This document shows positions 7,860 through 15,444 of a stretch of 59,271 bases of DNA, in pieces (the stretch's first letter is position 1; the number at the start of each line of letters is the position of its first letter). Origin of the DNA: JBDKVA01 sp039679375. GTDB taxonomy: Bacteria > Bacillota > Clostridia > Acetivibrionales > DTU013. The DNA lies in NCBI GenBank assembly GCA_039679375.1, contig JBDKVA010000048.1, positions 1 to 59,271 on the forward strand, written 5' to 3'. Under the pieces are notes generated by a model, which worked only from the letters and a program-made list of their open reading frames with translations, did no database searches and was not told the origin of the DNA. The position numbers and the translations under genes are program-made.

Positions 7860-7899
7860 AATTACCTCCCGTTATTTTAATAATCACTCTTCAAAATTA

Positions 7900-8964
7900 T
7901 CATTGATTATCAGCTTTGGGGGATGGGAACCAATGCTTCGTGCTATTAATAAATTTTACAAGCAGCAGCATAACAGGTACTTCAGTAAGAACCCCTACAG
8001 TACAAGCAAGGACTACCGGAGAGTTCGGACCAAATAGTGAAATCGCAACAGCCACAGATAATTCAAAAAAGTCAGAGGCTGCAATGAGAGAAGCAGGTGC
8101 TGCTATATTATGGGGCTGTTTGGTCCATCTGCATATCATATACGCTAAATTAGCGGAAATAACATTTTGAAGTATAAGCGGCACAGCAATTAAGAGAACG
8201 TAAAACGGGTTCTCCAGTATAATCTTTCCTTGAAATGTAAAGATAATAATGAGTGTCAGCAGCAGTCCTGCAGTTGTTATACCGTCAAATTTGGGAACAA
8301 ATTTTTCGTTAAAATACTCTAACCCTTTTTTCCGTATCATTAATGCTCGCGTAAGGGCACCCGCCGAAAGCGGAATGACAACAAACAGAATAATAGAAAA
8401 GAAAAGCGTATCCCATGGGATTTGGACATTATTTACTCCAAGCAAAAATGATGTCAATGGTACAAATAGAACAATAATAATTAAATCGTTAATAGAAACC
8501 TGTACAAGGGTATGCGCAGGATCGCCATGTGATAAATTACTCCATACAAATACCATTGCCGTACAAGGTGCTACCCCAAGTAGAACAGCGCCGGTTACAT
8601 AGCTTTTTGCTAAATCAGCAGGGATAAAAGATTTAAAGACTACATAGAAAAACAGTGATGCCAGCCCCAACATAAGAAAGGGTTTAATTAACCAACTGCT
8701 GCCACTTGAAATGAGTAAACCCAGTGGATTTTTACGTACATTTTTGATGGACTGGAAATCAATCTTCATCATCATTGGATAAATCATAATCCAAATAAGA
8801 ATTGCAATTGGAATGTTTTGCCCTGCATATTGAATTTTTTCAAGAAAAGAAGGAAATGCAGGTATATACTTTCCAATAAGAATCCCCGCAGCCATGCAAA
8901 GGATTACCCAAATCGTCAAATATTTTTCGAAAAAACCGATCCCCGTGTTCTTTTCGTTACTCAT
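7900..8964 (-). CDS. acr3: Acr3-type arsenite efflux transporter
   Basis: A 354-residue, ten-helix membrane protein of the BART superfamily. Diagnostic segments are GVAPCTAMVFVWSNL, holding the conserved cysteine, and the N-terminal LTIWVILCMAAGILIG. It exports arsenite using the proton gradient. It lies 6 bases after arsR1 and before arsC, so it belongs to an arsR1-acr3-arsC operon. Start ATG at 8964 after AAGGAGTGATTTTCT. Confidence 0.95.
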   Translation of the reverse strand: MSNEKNTGIGFFEKYLTIWVILCMAAGILIGKYIPAFPSFLEKIQYAGQNIPIAILIWIMIYPMMMKIDFQSIKNVRKNPLGLLISSGSSWLIKPFLMLGLASLFFYVVFKSFIPADLAKSYVTGAVLLGVAPCTAMVFVWSNLSHGDPAHTLVQVSINDLIIIVLFVPLTSFLLGVNNVQIPWDTLFFSIILFVVIPLSAGALTRALMIRKKGLEYFNEKFVPKFDGITTAGLLLTLIIIFTFQGKIILENPFYVLLIAVPLILQNVISANLAYMICRWTKQPHNIAAPASLIAASDFFELSVAVAISLFGPNSPVVLACTVGVLTEVPVMLLLVKFINSTKHWFPSPKADNQ

Positions 8965-8970
8965 AGAAAA

Positions 8971-9312
8971 TCACTCCTTATTTTTGTTGCATAAATCTGC
9001 TTGCTTGCATTTTTTCCTTTTCCGGTTGTCGGACTCATAGGTTGAAAGAGACTTGAGCTTCTCGGTTAAATAATTTATAAGCTCGCGGTTTTCATTACAA
9101 AATTCTTCATTCAGTCTGTAGTATGCCCACTGAGCCTGTTTGCTGCTTGACAATATTCCGGCGTTTTTTAACGTAGTTATATGCCTCGAAGCATTCGACT
9201 GCGTCAGGCCAAGGCAATCCTCAATTTCACAGACACACATTTCGCCACTCAATATCAGCGATAGTATTCGAAGTCTTGTTTCATCCGATAGCGCTTTGAA
9301 AACATCAATCAT
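8971..9312 (-). CDS. arsR: ArsR-family transcriptional repressor (first)
   Basis: Winged-helix repressor with KALSDETRLRILSLI and the metalloid-binding CVCEIEDCLGLTQSNASRH: the CxC pair sits at the start of the recognition helix, as in classical ArsR. The C-terminal tail is cysteine- and lysine-rich. The ATG at 9312 (113 aa) is chosen because AGGAGGGG lies 7 bases upstream; a longer frame to 9369 runs through the operator. It should repress its own operon with acr3 and arsC, and release DNA when it binds arsenite. Confidence 0.93.
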   Translation of the reverse strand: MIDVFKALSDETRLRILSLILSGEMCVCEIEDCLGLTQSNASRHITTLKNAGILSSSKQAQWAYYRLNEEFCNENRELINYLTEKLKSLSTYESDNRKRKKCKQADLCNKNKE

Positions 9313-9331
9313 TTTAGCCCCTCCTCTTGCT

Positions 9332-9359
9332 ATATTCGTATATGCGCATACATTCATAT
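9332..9359 (-). promoter_or_regulatory. ArsR1 operator candidate
   Basis: An imperfect dyad centred on TATGCGCATA (9341-9350) lies between a TATAAT box (at about 9404-9355 on the hairpin flank) and the arsR1 Shine-Dalgarno. Ten of 14 half-site positions are symmetric. The position just downstream of the -10 fits repression. Its sequence differs from the operator class used in the arsP half of the island. Confidence 0.55.
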
Positions 9360-9409
9360 TATATGCCAAATAAAAACCATTTGCTGCAATGGTTTTTATT
9401 TGGCATATA
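9360..9409. repeat. Perfect 22-bp inverted repeat with 6-base loop
   Basis: Arms 9360-9381 and 9388-9409 are perfectly complementary around the loop TGCTGC. The arm begins TATATGCCAAATAAAAACCA. It sits between the thioredoxin-like gene and arsR1. On the minus strand no T-run follows, so it is not a standard terminator for the upstream operon; on + a T-run follows, but no gene is there. It may end or protect the arsP transcript, or serve regulation of arsR1. Confidence 0.8.
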
Positions 9410-9431
9410 TAATTTTTTACCCGTGAATTTT

Positions 9432-9782
9432 TTACCTGACCTTCTGCAATATCTTAACAATCTCTTCCGTTTTCAGCACTTTGCCATAAGACACGACCTT
9501 ACCGTCAATAACCAAAGCCGGGGTAGTCATCACGCCATAGGCTGCGATCTGTGAAAAATCAGTCACATGATCAATCATAGTATCCATTCCAAGCTGCTCC
9601 AGCGCCGCTTTGGTTGCCGCTTCAAGCTGATTGCATTTCGCGCAGCCGCTGCCCAACACTTTTACACCAGCTCCCTCGGTTTTCGCGCTCTCAGCCTTTG
9701 CCATGCTTTCCGCATCACATTTGCCGCCACAGCAGCATGAAGAAGTCGCTTCATTTTTATTTTTCTTTCCAAACATTGCCAT
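9432..9782 (-). CDS. Small thioredoxin-like redox-active disulfide protein
   Basis: A 116-residue protein with the CAKC redox motif (47-50) and a TTPALVIDGKVV strand with the cis-proline, typical of the small archaeal-type thioredoxin family. An N-terminal extension holds SSCCCGGKC (15-22), an extra metal- or arsenic-binding cluster. It is the third gene of the arsP operon, where such proteins are common, and may shuttle electrons to or from organoarsenicals or ArsC. ATG at 9782 gives the best spacing from GGAGAG; ATGs at 9788 and 9776 are alternatives. Confidence 0.88.
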   Translation of the reverse strand: MAMFGKKNKNEATSSCCCGGKCDAESMAKAESAKTEGAGVKVLGSGCAKCNQLEAATKAALEQLGMDTMIDHVTDFSQIAAYGVMTTPALVIDGKVVSYGKVLKTEEIVKILQKVR

Positions 9783-9828
9783 AATCATTCTCTCCTTTAA
9801 AGTTATTCAAAATCTTTCTTTTTATTCA

Positions 9829-10593
9829 TCAACAGCAGTTCCCTCCGCAAGAGCATCCGGACTTATTTTTCTTCCCTTCAAAGAAGTCCTTCAAATTCTC
9901 CGGCAGCTCATAGCCGCCGCAGGAACAGCCGGATTCAGCCTGCCCAAATACGGCCTGAAGGATTGCCACGGAAAGCATTTCTTTCGGTGGTATCTCATAT
10001 GTTTCCCCATTATACTCAAATACCCGGCAGTCCACATCGGTCCCGCTTATATCGCTGCAGCAGCCGCAGCTGTTCTCCGCAACTGATTGGCAAATATCCT
10101 GACCGTTCACACGAATCGTAGGCGAGGAAAGAAATTGATACTGTTCTGCAAGTTCCGCTGTTTCAATCTTAATTTTATTATACTCAACCTCATATCCTGC
10201 CATCTGTAAAGCGGGGGTAAGCGTCATCATAACCTCGTCGAGTACATTGTCTGTTCCAATACAGCGATCGCAGGTCTGCAGGTCGAGATACAGATATTCC
10301 ACCAGGACCTTTTTGCAGGATGGTTCACCGCATCCGCAGGAACAACAGGATTCCTCCGCTTCTTGATTTCCGTTCGGCGGTATCCAGCCGGTATCGTCAC
10401 CGACATAAGTAATTGCACCTACCGGACAACGGTTGCCACAGCCGTGACAATGATCGATGCAGTCTTCAGGTTTTCTGACGATCGGAGAAGGAGCTTTTGT
10501 TTTATCATACACATTATGGGGACACTTTGATACACAGGTACCGCATTCGATACAAGTAAGGTAGTCTATAACAGGATACCAGTTCTTTGCCAT
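9829..10593 (-). CDS. 4Fe-4S ferredoxin domain fused to DUF2703, cysteine-rich
   Basis: The N-terminal third is a bacterial dicluster-type ferredoxin: CIECGTCVSKCP (14-25) and CIDHCHGCGNRCP (46-58). From about residue 94 follows a DUF2703-type domain starting VLVEYLYLDLQTCDRC, with a TIRVNGQDIC segment that resembles a thioredoxin-fold edge. Between and after them lie CCSCGCGEPSC and a tail SGCSCGGNCC, giving more than 25 cysteines in 254 residues. It sits 13 bases after arsP. The role is unknown; a cytoplasmic redox or metalloid-binding partner of ArsP is a reasonable guess. ATG at 10593 after TAGGAGGAATATT. Confidence 0.88.
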   Translation of the reverse strand: MAKNWYPVIDYLTCIECGTCVSKCPHNVYDKTKAPSPIVRKPEDCIDHCHGCGNRCPVGAITYVGDDTGWIPPNGNQEAEESCCSCGCGEPSCKKVLVEYLYLDLQTCDRCIGTDNVLDEVMMTLTPALQMAGYEVEYNKIKIETAELAEQYQFLSSPTIRVNGQDICQSVAENSCGCCSDISGTDVDCRVFEYNGETYEIPPKEMLSVAILQAVFGQAESGCSCGGYELPENLKDFFEGKKNKSGCSCGGNCC

Positions 10594-10606
10594 AAAAATA
10601 TTCCTC

Positions 10607-11620
10607 CTATATTATCAATGCTTGTAAGACATTGAATAGATAACCAACCAGTATGATCCCTATAGTACAAATAGCAATGAATAACGCCAACAGCTTAGGC
10701 TTCACCGCTTTACGGAGCATGATCATGGAAGGCAGGGACAGAGTAGTCACAGCCATCATGAAGGATAATACGGTTCCAAGCTGAGCGCCTTTGTAGAATA
10801 AAGCTTCCGCAATAGGAATCGTACCGAAAATGTCGGCATACATCGGAACGCCGATGAGCGTAGCCAGTACCACTCCGAATGGGTTTTTACTGCCAAGTAC
10901 CGTTGCGATCCATTTTTCAGGTATCCAGTTGTGAATAATCGCTCCGACACCCACGCCGACAAGGATATATGGAAATACTTTCTTAAAAGTTGAGAGCATC
11001 TGCTCTTTCGCATAAATCAGACGGTCTTTTTTTGTCAGATCGGGGGATTCTATATCCACGCTGCCAGCTGTCAGGATAAAGCTCTCCACATACTTATCCA
11101 TACCCATTTTCTCGATAAGCGTACCGCCGATAACTGCTATAATCAGGCCAAAAATAACATATATAACAGCTACTTTCGCACCGAAAATGCTTATCAGCAG
11201 GAGCAGAGAACCGAGATCCACCATTGGCGATGAAATAAGAAACGAGAAGGTTACGCCGACCGGAAGTCCCGCAGATGTGAAGCCTATGAACAGCGGAATG
11301 GATGAACAGGAGCAAAAGGGTGTGACCGTGCCGAGCAAAGCCGCCACACTGTTAGCTCCGATCCCGTGGAAACGACCAAGTATTTTCTTGCTGCGTTCCG
11401 GCGGAAAGTAACTCTGGATATAGCTTATGATGAATATAAGGAAACACAGAAGCACAGTGATTTTGATCACGTCGTAAATGAAAAACTGAACACTCCCGCC
11501 CAAGCGACCGCTTACATCAAGCCCCAGAGCCGACAAACCGCTGCCAATAATACTGTTCAGCCACTTCATTCCGAGGATTTGATTCTGAAAAAAGCTCCAG
11601 ATTGCTTTTAATATTTGCAT
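10607..11620 (-). CDS. arsP: ArsP-family permease (organoarsenical efflux)
   Basis: A 337-residue membrane permease of the former DUF318 family, about eight to ten helices in two halves. The first half has the conserved TPFCSCSSIPLFIGFTSAG motif, whose cysteines are characteristic of ArsP, and the second GVPMYADIFGTIPIAEAL. Family members export trivalent organoarsenicals such as methylarsenite. It has its own ATCAAA-N4-TTTGAT operator upstream and heads an operon with the ferredoxin-DUF2703 and thioredoxin-like genes. ATG at 11620 after GTGGGG. Confidence 0.9.
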   Translation of the reverse strand: MQILKAIWSFFQNQILGMKWLNSIIGSGLSALGLDVSGRLGGSVQFFIYDVIKITVLLCFLIFIISYIQSYFPPERSKKILGRFHGIGANSVAALLGTVTPFCSCSSIPLFIGFTSAGLPVGVTFSFLISSPMVDLGSLLLLISIFGAKVAVIYVIFGLIIAVIGGTLIEKMGMDKYVESFILTAGSVDIESPDLTKKDRLIYAKEQMLSTFKKVFPYILVGVGVGAIIHNWIPEKWIATVLGSKNPFGVVLATLIGVPMYADIFGTIPIAEALFYKGAQLGTVLSFMMAVTTLSLPSMIMLRKAVKPKLLALFIAICTIGIILVGYLFNVLQALII

Positions 11621-11658
11621 ACCATGTAAAACCCCACTTTCTAATAAAGGACAATCAT

Positions 11659-11674
11659 ATCAAATATTTTTGAT
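11659..11674. promoter_or_regulatory. ArsR2 operator upstream of arsP
   Basis: ATCAAATATTTTTGAT is a perfect ATCAAA/TTTGAT dyad with a 4-base spacer. The same arms and spacing recur at 12041-12056 upstream of arsR2. This marks arsP as a target of the second ArsR. Confidence 0.75.
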
Positions 11675-11685
11675 TTATTCTGCCC

Positions 11686-11710
11686 GTAAAAAGCCATCTT
11701 TAATGATGGC
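11686..11710 (-). terminator. Terminator of arsR2
   Basis: GCCATC and GATGGC form a 6-bp stem around a 6-base loop, followed on the minus strand by TTTTTAC. It begins a few bases past the arsR2 stop and upstream of the arsP operator. Confidence 0.7.
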
Positions 11711-11715
11711 CTCTA

Positions 11716-12027
11716 TCATTTGCAACAATTATTTTCTTCAATCACTGTGTTCGGTGTAGTCAGCTTCTTCAGTAATTCCGAGGCGTATGCACTGCCTTTT
11801 TCGCTGATTTTGTAATGTGTCCATTTGCCCTCCTGCCGACTCTCCACAACGCCCGACTCAACCAGTATCTTCATGTGGTAAGAAAGCCCTGACTGTCCTG
11901 TGTCCAGCTGTTCCAGCAAGACACAAGCGCATTTTTCACCGTCGCGCAGTAACTCAAGTATCTGTAAGCGTTTTTCGTCGCAAAACGCCTTGAACACCTT
12001 CGCGTGTTCCACATATATCGCTGACAA
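11716..12027 (-). CDS. arsR: ArsR-family transcriptional repressor (second)
   Basis: Winged-helix protein with AFCDEKRLQILELLRDGEKCACVLLEQLDTGQSGLSYHMK (seen as EKRLQILELL, then EKCACVL, then SGLSYHMK). The CxC pair in KCACVL and a terminal ENNCCK give two possible metalloid-binding sites. I favour the TTG at 12027, about 7 bases after GAGG, for a 103-residue protein. A GTG at 12033 is possible; the longer frame to 12093 crosses the operator. It differs clearly from the first ArsR and carries a different operator, so the two halves of the island are probably controlled separately. Confidence 0.9.
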   Translation of the reverse strand: MSAIYVEHAKVFKAFCDEKRLQILELLRDGEKCACVLLEQLDTGQSGLSYHMKILVESGVVESRQEGKWTHYKISEKGSAYASELLKKLTTPNTVIEENNCCK

Positions 12028-12040
12028 TTTCACACCTCGT

Positions 12041-12056
12041 ATCAAAATTATTTGAT
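12041..12056. promoter_or_regulatory. ArsR2 autoregulatory operator
   Basis: ATCAAAATTATTTGAT lies just upstream of the arsR2 Shine-Dalgarno. Its arms and 4-base spacing match the site before arsP (11659-11674). Confidence 0.75.
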
Positions 12057-12201
12057 ATGTTATCAGTATATGCGCCAAATCAAATTTTGTCAATATGAGA
12101 ATCAGAATATTTTATTTCTCTCCCGGCAATACCCGCGCACATAAGTACGTTTTTTTTATAGGAGGCAAAAAGCTCTTAATTGAAAAAAGCCTTGCCCGGA
12201 T

Positions 12202-12229
12202 TTGACATTTAACGTATTCTTATTATAAT
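12202..12229 (+). promoter_or_regulatory. Promoter of the GNAT-Rnk gene
   Basis: TTGACA (12202-12207) and TATAAT (12224-12229), both perfect, are 16 bp apart. The 5' leader is about 70 bases, and AAAGGATG precedes the ATG at 12308. Confidence 0.75.
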
Positions 12230-12307
12230 TGAATTAATAAAAAAGAACCGTCATAGTACAATTTCTATGAAAGGCTTTTTATTTCGTGCGAAAGGATGAA
12301 ATAAGAA

Positions 12308-13234
12308 ATGAGAGAGCCTTTTATTTTTTTATATTCCGAAATAACAAGAGAAAATGCATTGGTATTAATGCATTGGCTGGAAGACCATGAAGTAGGAAGG
12401 TATTTAAGCGATGCCCGTAATGTCTCCGCAAGTATAGCGCAGGTGCTGGATAGGGTTAACCTGCCGATCCTGACGCATCTTTTCAATAAGGACGGCAGGT
12501 TTTATATAGCCTACGACAGGCATAACGTGCCTGTAGGTTTTGTACGCCTGGTAATAAAAAGCGCCGAAACGGAAATAGTCATCGTAATCGGCGATCGAAA
12601 CAACTGGGGTAAGCATTTGGGAACCGGCACGATTCGTGAAAGCCTGAAGATCGCTTTCTTTGAATTGCGGTCTCCGAGGGTCGTGGCTAATATCCATAAG
12701 GAAAACAGGCGGTCCATCCGTGCATTTAGAAACGCAGGATTCAGAATGGAGCATGAGACATCGGAGCTTAAAAGCTTTATCATAACCATGGAAGAATACT
12801 TAAAGTCCATTCAGGAAGAGATTGCCGCGTCCGATGAAATATACATCACAGAGGTCGATAAGGCCAGGCTGAAAAAGCTGATAGACGATAAGTTGTATGA
12901 CGGTATGAAAATGGATAAATCTCTTCTGACCCTTGACCGCGAGATTAACAGAGCGACGGTAGTCGATATAAAACAGCTCCGCCAGGATGTCGTCACGATG
13001 AATTCAAGATTTCTTCTTCATTTGAACGGGGAGGAAATGGAGGCTTCGTTGGTATATCCGCACGAGGCTGACTGGACCGAGAAAAGATTATCTGTATTGT
13101 CTCCTATAGGCACCGCTATTCTTGGGTATAGCGAGGGGAACAGTATCGAGTGGGAGGTTCCGTCCGGAGTGATTGCTATTGAAATCAAAAAAATCCTGTA
13201 TCAGCCCGAGGCGGCCGGGGATTACCAATTATAA
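12308..13234 (+). CDS. GNAT acetyltransferase fused to an Rnk/GreA-C-like domain
   Basis: Residues 5-165 form a GNAT N-acetyltransferase: the acetyl-CoA loop RNNWGKHLGTGTIRESL (97-113) and the strand RVVANIHKENRRSIRAFRNA (124-143). Residues 178-302 resemble Rnk and the C-terminal domain of GreA: EIYITEVDKARLKKLI, then DVVTMNSRF (227-235) and LSPIGTAILGYSEGNSIEW (264-282). Rnk-type proteins are FKBP-like and in some bacteria touch RNA polymerase. The two halves are in one uninterrupted frame of 308 codons with their own perfect promoter, so this is a genuine fusion. Substrate and partner are unknown. Confidence 0.88.
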   Translation: MREPFIFLYSEITRENALVLMHWLEDHEVGRYLSDARNVSASIAQVLDRVNLPILTHLFNKDGRFYIAYDRHNVPVGFVRLVIKSAETEIVIVIGDRNNWGKHLGTGTIRESLKIAFFELRSPRVVANIHKENRRSIRAFRNAGFRMEHETSELKSFIITMEEYLKSIQEEIAASDEIYITEVDKARLKKLIDDKLYDGMKMDKSLLTLDREINRATVVDIKQLRQDVVTMNSRFLLHLNGEEMEASLVYPHEADWTEKRLSVLSPIGTAILGYSEGNSIEWEVPSGVIAIEIKKILYQPEAAGDYQL

Positions 13235-13375
13235 ATCATTCGCCTACGTGCAGACCTTTGCCAAAATAAAGTGTACCCTTTGTCAAGGACAATTTGGGTT
13301 TTTATTTTCCAATCAGATAAATATTGATAATATATTAATGTTGCTTTCTCAAAATATTTCCAAGCATGGCAGAGT

Positions 13376-13414
13376 CTATAGATTAGTCTCTGCCAGGTCT
13401 ATGTCATTGCGCAC
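13376..13414 (-). pseudogene. Remnant ORF (12 codons) downstream of the riboswitch
   Basis: A GTG at 13414, 9 bases after a strong GGAGG, starts VRNDIDLAETNL and stops at TAG. The codons lie inside a GGCAGAG/CTCTGCC hairpin (13368-13394). No other minus-strand gene follows before the convergent GNAT-Rnk gene. It looks like the first codons of a lost riboswitch-controlled gene, though a real short peptide is possible. Confidence 0.4.
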
Positions 13415-13462
13415 TGTTGATTCGCCTCCAATATTACAACAGCCTATTTAATAATTGAGAAA

Positions 13463-13502
13463 TTAAAAATGTCAAACCGCCGTAAGAAGGGCAGATTCGA
13501 CA
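13463..13502 (-). terminator. Riboswitch expression-platform terminator
   Basis: TGTCGAATCTGCC and GGCGGTTTGACA pair with one bulge and two wobbles, and TTTTTAATTT follows on the minus strand. It begins about 10 bases after the aptamer, where a c-di-GMP-controlled terminator is expected. Confidence 0.7.
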
Positions 13503-13512
13503 CATAGTCAAT

Positions 13513-13597
13513 TTGGCAGCCAGGCTGTCATAGCGCGATTTAAGCACGTTAGACCCTATGACTTTGCGTCCCCACCTTTAGATAGGTTTGCCCTTAT
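13513..13597 (-). ncRNA. c-di-GMP-I (GEMM) riboswitch aptamer, orphan
   Basis: On the minus strand the conserved blocks of the GEMM-I aptamer occur in order: AAGGGCAAACC, then AAAGGTGGGGACGCAAAGTC, then GGGTCTAA, and finally GACAGCCTGGCTGCC. GGGACGCAAAG and the closing GGCTGCC are the most diagnostic. A terminator and a Shine-Dalgarno follow, but only a 12-codon remnant and no full gene. Such aptamers normally control motility, adhesion or exopolysaccharide genes in Clostridia; the regulated gene appears to have been deleted. Confidence 0.9.
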
Positions 13598-13669
13598 CGT
13601 TTAGCAATTTTATTTTTTATCAGAATAATAGCTTCAAAATTAAGAATACAATTGAATAGATTATATAAA

Positions 13670-14662
13670 TTATCTAGCATATTTATATAATCTATCTACA
13701 ATTCTTAAATTTACGCTTTCATTCATTTCAGTATTTTCTCTTAGGTTATATTCAGTTGATTGATGTCCTTTATCTTTCATACTTAAGATTAATTTCTTAA
13801 GTAAATTCTTGCTGTTGATTATTGCTGACCCATCTCCGCAAATATCTGCACCGGCAATATACTTCAAACTGGCAATTTTTTCGATGATTCTTAACATTTT
13901 ATCCACTGTCATTGTCCCCTGATTTTCCCAATAAGCAGCAAAATTTTCTTTTTCTTCCAAGGTATCTTTATCGATTGTAAAATATACAGAATCAGTAGGA
14001 ATCGTATTAATAACTCTGTCGAGGAAGCTGTCTAAATCATTGTTATTTAGATTATTCCATATGGCTTTAGTCTTAAACCCTGCCGGAATGAATTCAACAC
14101 ATTCTGTTTCTCCTTTGATTCTCCCCCATAACGTTGATTCATTCATCGAATTCGGATATGTTTCCACCTTCTTATCCAATAGAAAATCTAAACGATAGTT
14201 ATATGTGCATACCGGTAAATTAGAAAATCCTTTTACAATATTCAAGTCTCCATCGACACCAAATTGAATTACTTTTATTACATTAGGCAATGTAAATGCC
14301 CATACTACCCAGCTACCAAATGTATGATAAATATTTTTTAAAGGAAATCTCCAAAAATCAGTATGGTTGTCAAAATGTATCACTGTAACCGGTTTATTTA
14401 CCATGCTTAGCCCCAGATACGCCATATTGTGGTAATCGCCAGAGCCATAGAAAATCAACTTTGGCTTCGATGATTTTGATGATTCAACTATTTTTTCACG
14501 TAGGGCAAGCATATCTCTATGTTTACAAAAATACCTATATCGTTCTGATTGCTCAGTCAATTTTATCACTGACGGTTCAAGCTGACTAATCAGTTTCTTT
14601 TGCTTAATTACCGAATCGTCAAGATCAAGTACTATCGTTTCAAAAGGTTTTTCATTACTCAT
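13670..14662 (-). CDS. Ureohydrolase-like (arginase/agmatinase fold) protein
   Basis: This 330-residue protein carries a full set of dimetal ligands of the ureohydrolase fold in the right order: GSGDYH (73-78) for the GGDHS motif, D98, H100 and D102 in HFDNHTDFW for DAHxD, and D231/D233 in FTIDKDTL for SxDxD. Outside these motifs it is far from known arginases, and its first ~65 residues are an unusual N-terminal region. It lies 33 bases after the tetR gene in one transcript. Hydrolysis of a guanidino, amidino or acetylated amine compound is plausible; the substrate cannot be read from the sequence. ATG at 14662 after CAGGAGAAATAGT. Confidence 0.8.
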   Translation of the reverse strand: MSNEKPFETIVLDLDDSVIKQKKLISQLEPSVIKLTEQSERYRYFCKHRDMLALREKIVESSKSSKPKLIFYGSGDYHNMAYLGLSMVNKPVTVIHFDNHTDFWRFPLKNIYHTFGSWVVWAFTLPNVIKVIQFGVDGDLNIVKGFSNLPVCTYNYRLDFLLDKKVETYPNSMNESTLWGRIKGETECVEFIPAGFKTKAIWNNLNNNDLDSFLDRVINTIPTDSVYFTIDKDTLEEKENFAAYWENQGTMTVDKMLRIIEKIASLKYIAGADICGDGSAIINSKNLLKKLILSMKDKGHQSTEYNLRENTEMNESVNLRIVDRLYKYAR

Positions 14663-14695
14663 ACTATTTCTCCTGGAATATACAGCTTAATTTGT

Positions 14696-15238
14696 TTACT
14701 TGCAATTCTCTTCTGCAAGTTTTAACAATCTTGCTAAAACTCTATTCCTCATTTCATCTGAAATTACATTGATTTGGAATAACTCAGAATAGATTAACCC
14801 ATCGGTTGCTAAACGAATAATTGTGGCTAGTTCCGGGTCGTTTGTTCGTTCAATTATCCTCTGCCACTCGTTATTAAATTCAGTCATTGGGTTAAGAAGT
14901 TCTCTGTTAGATGAAACCGCTGCAAGCAATCCCATTGTAATGTTCTTATCAATTTCAAGCTGTTCAAAAGATTCCTCAATAAAAACTCTAAGGAAATCAT
15001 AGGACACAGGGTTATCTATTTGGCTTATGTTATCATTAACCCGATAATTAAATTGGTTGGTATAACCCTCTATCAAATTTTCAATTAAGGATTCTTTATT
15101 TGGAAAGTGATATAGCAGTCCACCTTTGCTTACAGACGCCTCTTGAGCGACTGTCTCAAGGGTAAAGTGACTTAAACCCTTTTCCGCAATTACATTATTA
15201 GCAGTCTCCAGTATTTTTTCCCTAACCGTTTTACTCAT
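14696..15238 (-). CDS. TetR-family transcriptional regulator
   Basis: 180 residues with a clear N-terminal TetR helix-turn-helix: TVREKILETANNVIAEKG, then FTLETVAQEASVSKGGLLYHFPNKESL (seen as VAQEASVSKGGLLYHF, 29-44). The ligand-binding C-terminal domain is divergent. The start ATG at 15238 follows GAGGTGCTAA. A 36-bp perfect dyad 17 bases upstream contains a classic TetR-type core, and a 16/20 match lies at 16929-16948 before the neighbouring operon. It therefore probably represses itself, the ureohydrolase-like gene and the CrtC-like operon. Confidence 0.93.
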   Translation of the reverse strand: MSKTVREKILETANNVIAEKGLSHFTLETVAQEASVSKGGLLYHFPNKESLIENLIEGYTNQFNYRVNDNISQIDNPVSYDFLRVFIEESFEQLEIDKNITMGLLAAVSSNRELLNPMTEFNNEWQRIIERTNDPELATIIRLATDGLIYSELFQINVISDEMRNRVLARLLKLAEENCK

Positions 15239-15254
15239 TTAGCACCTCAATATT

Positions 15255-15290
15255 ACAATTTCTATACCGTACAGACGGTATAGAAATTGT
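15255..15290. promoter_or_regulatory. TetR operator O1 (perfect 36-bp dyad)
   Basis: Arms 15255-15270 (ACAATTTCTATACCGT) and 15275-15290 are perfectly complementary around ACAG. The inner 20 bp, TATACCGTACAGACGGTATA, has the form of a TetR-family operator and lies just upstream of the tetR gene. Confidence 0.8.
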
Positions 15291-15444
15291 AACTCATTAT
15301 GTTTCCAATGTCAATGCTTAAGCTGACATACTCAAACTATCCAGCATAATTCATACGAAATTAACTTTATAAAGCCGGGGGCAATTTCCTGTACTCGACG
15401 TAAAGTTGCACTGGGGGAAACGCAACACATATTCTTTCACTTTT

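Noticed and set aside
13235..13451. A + strand gene continuing past the GNAT-Rnk stop
   Set aside because: The open frame across 13173-13451 is another frame overlapping the riboswitch platform, with no start signal or protein-like features.
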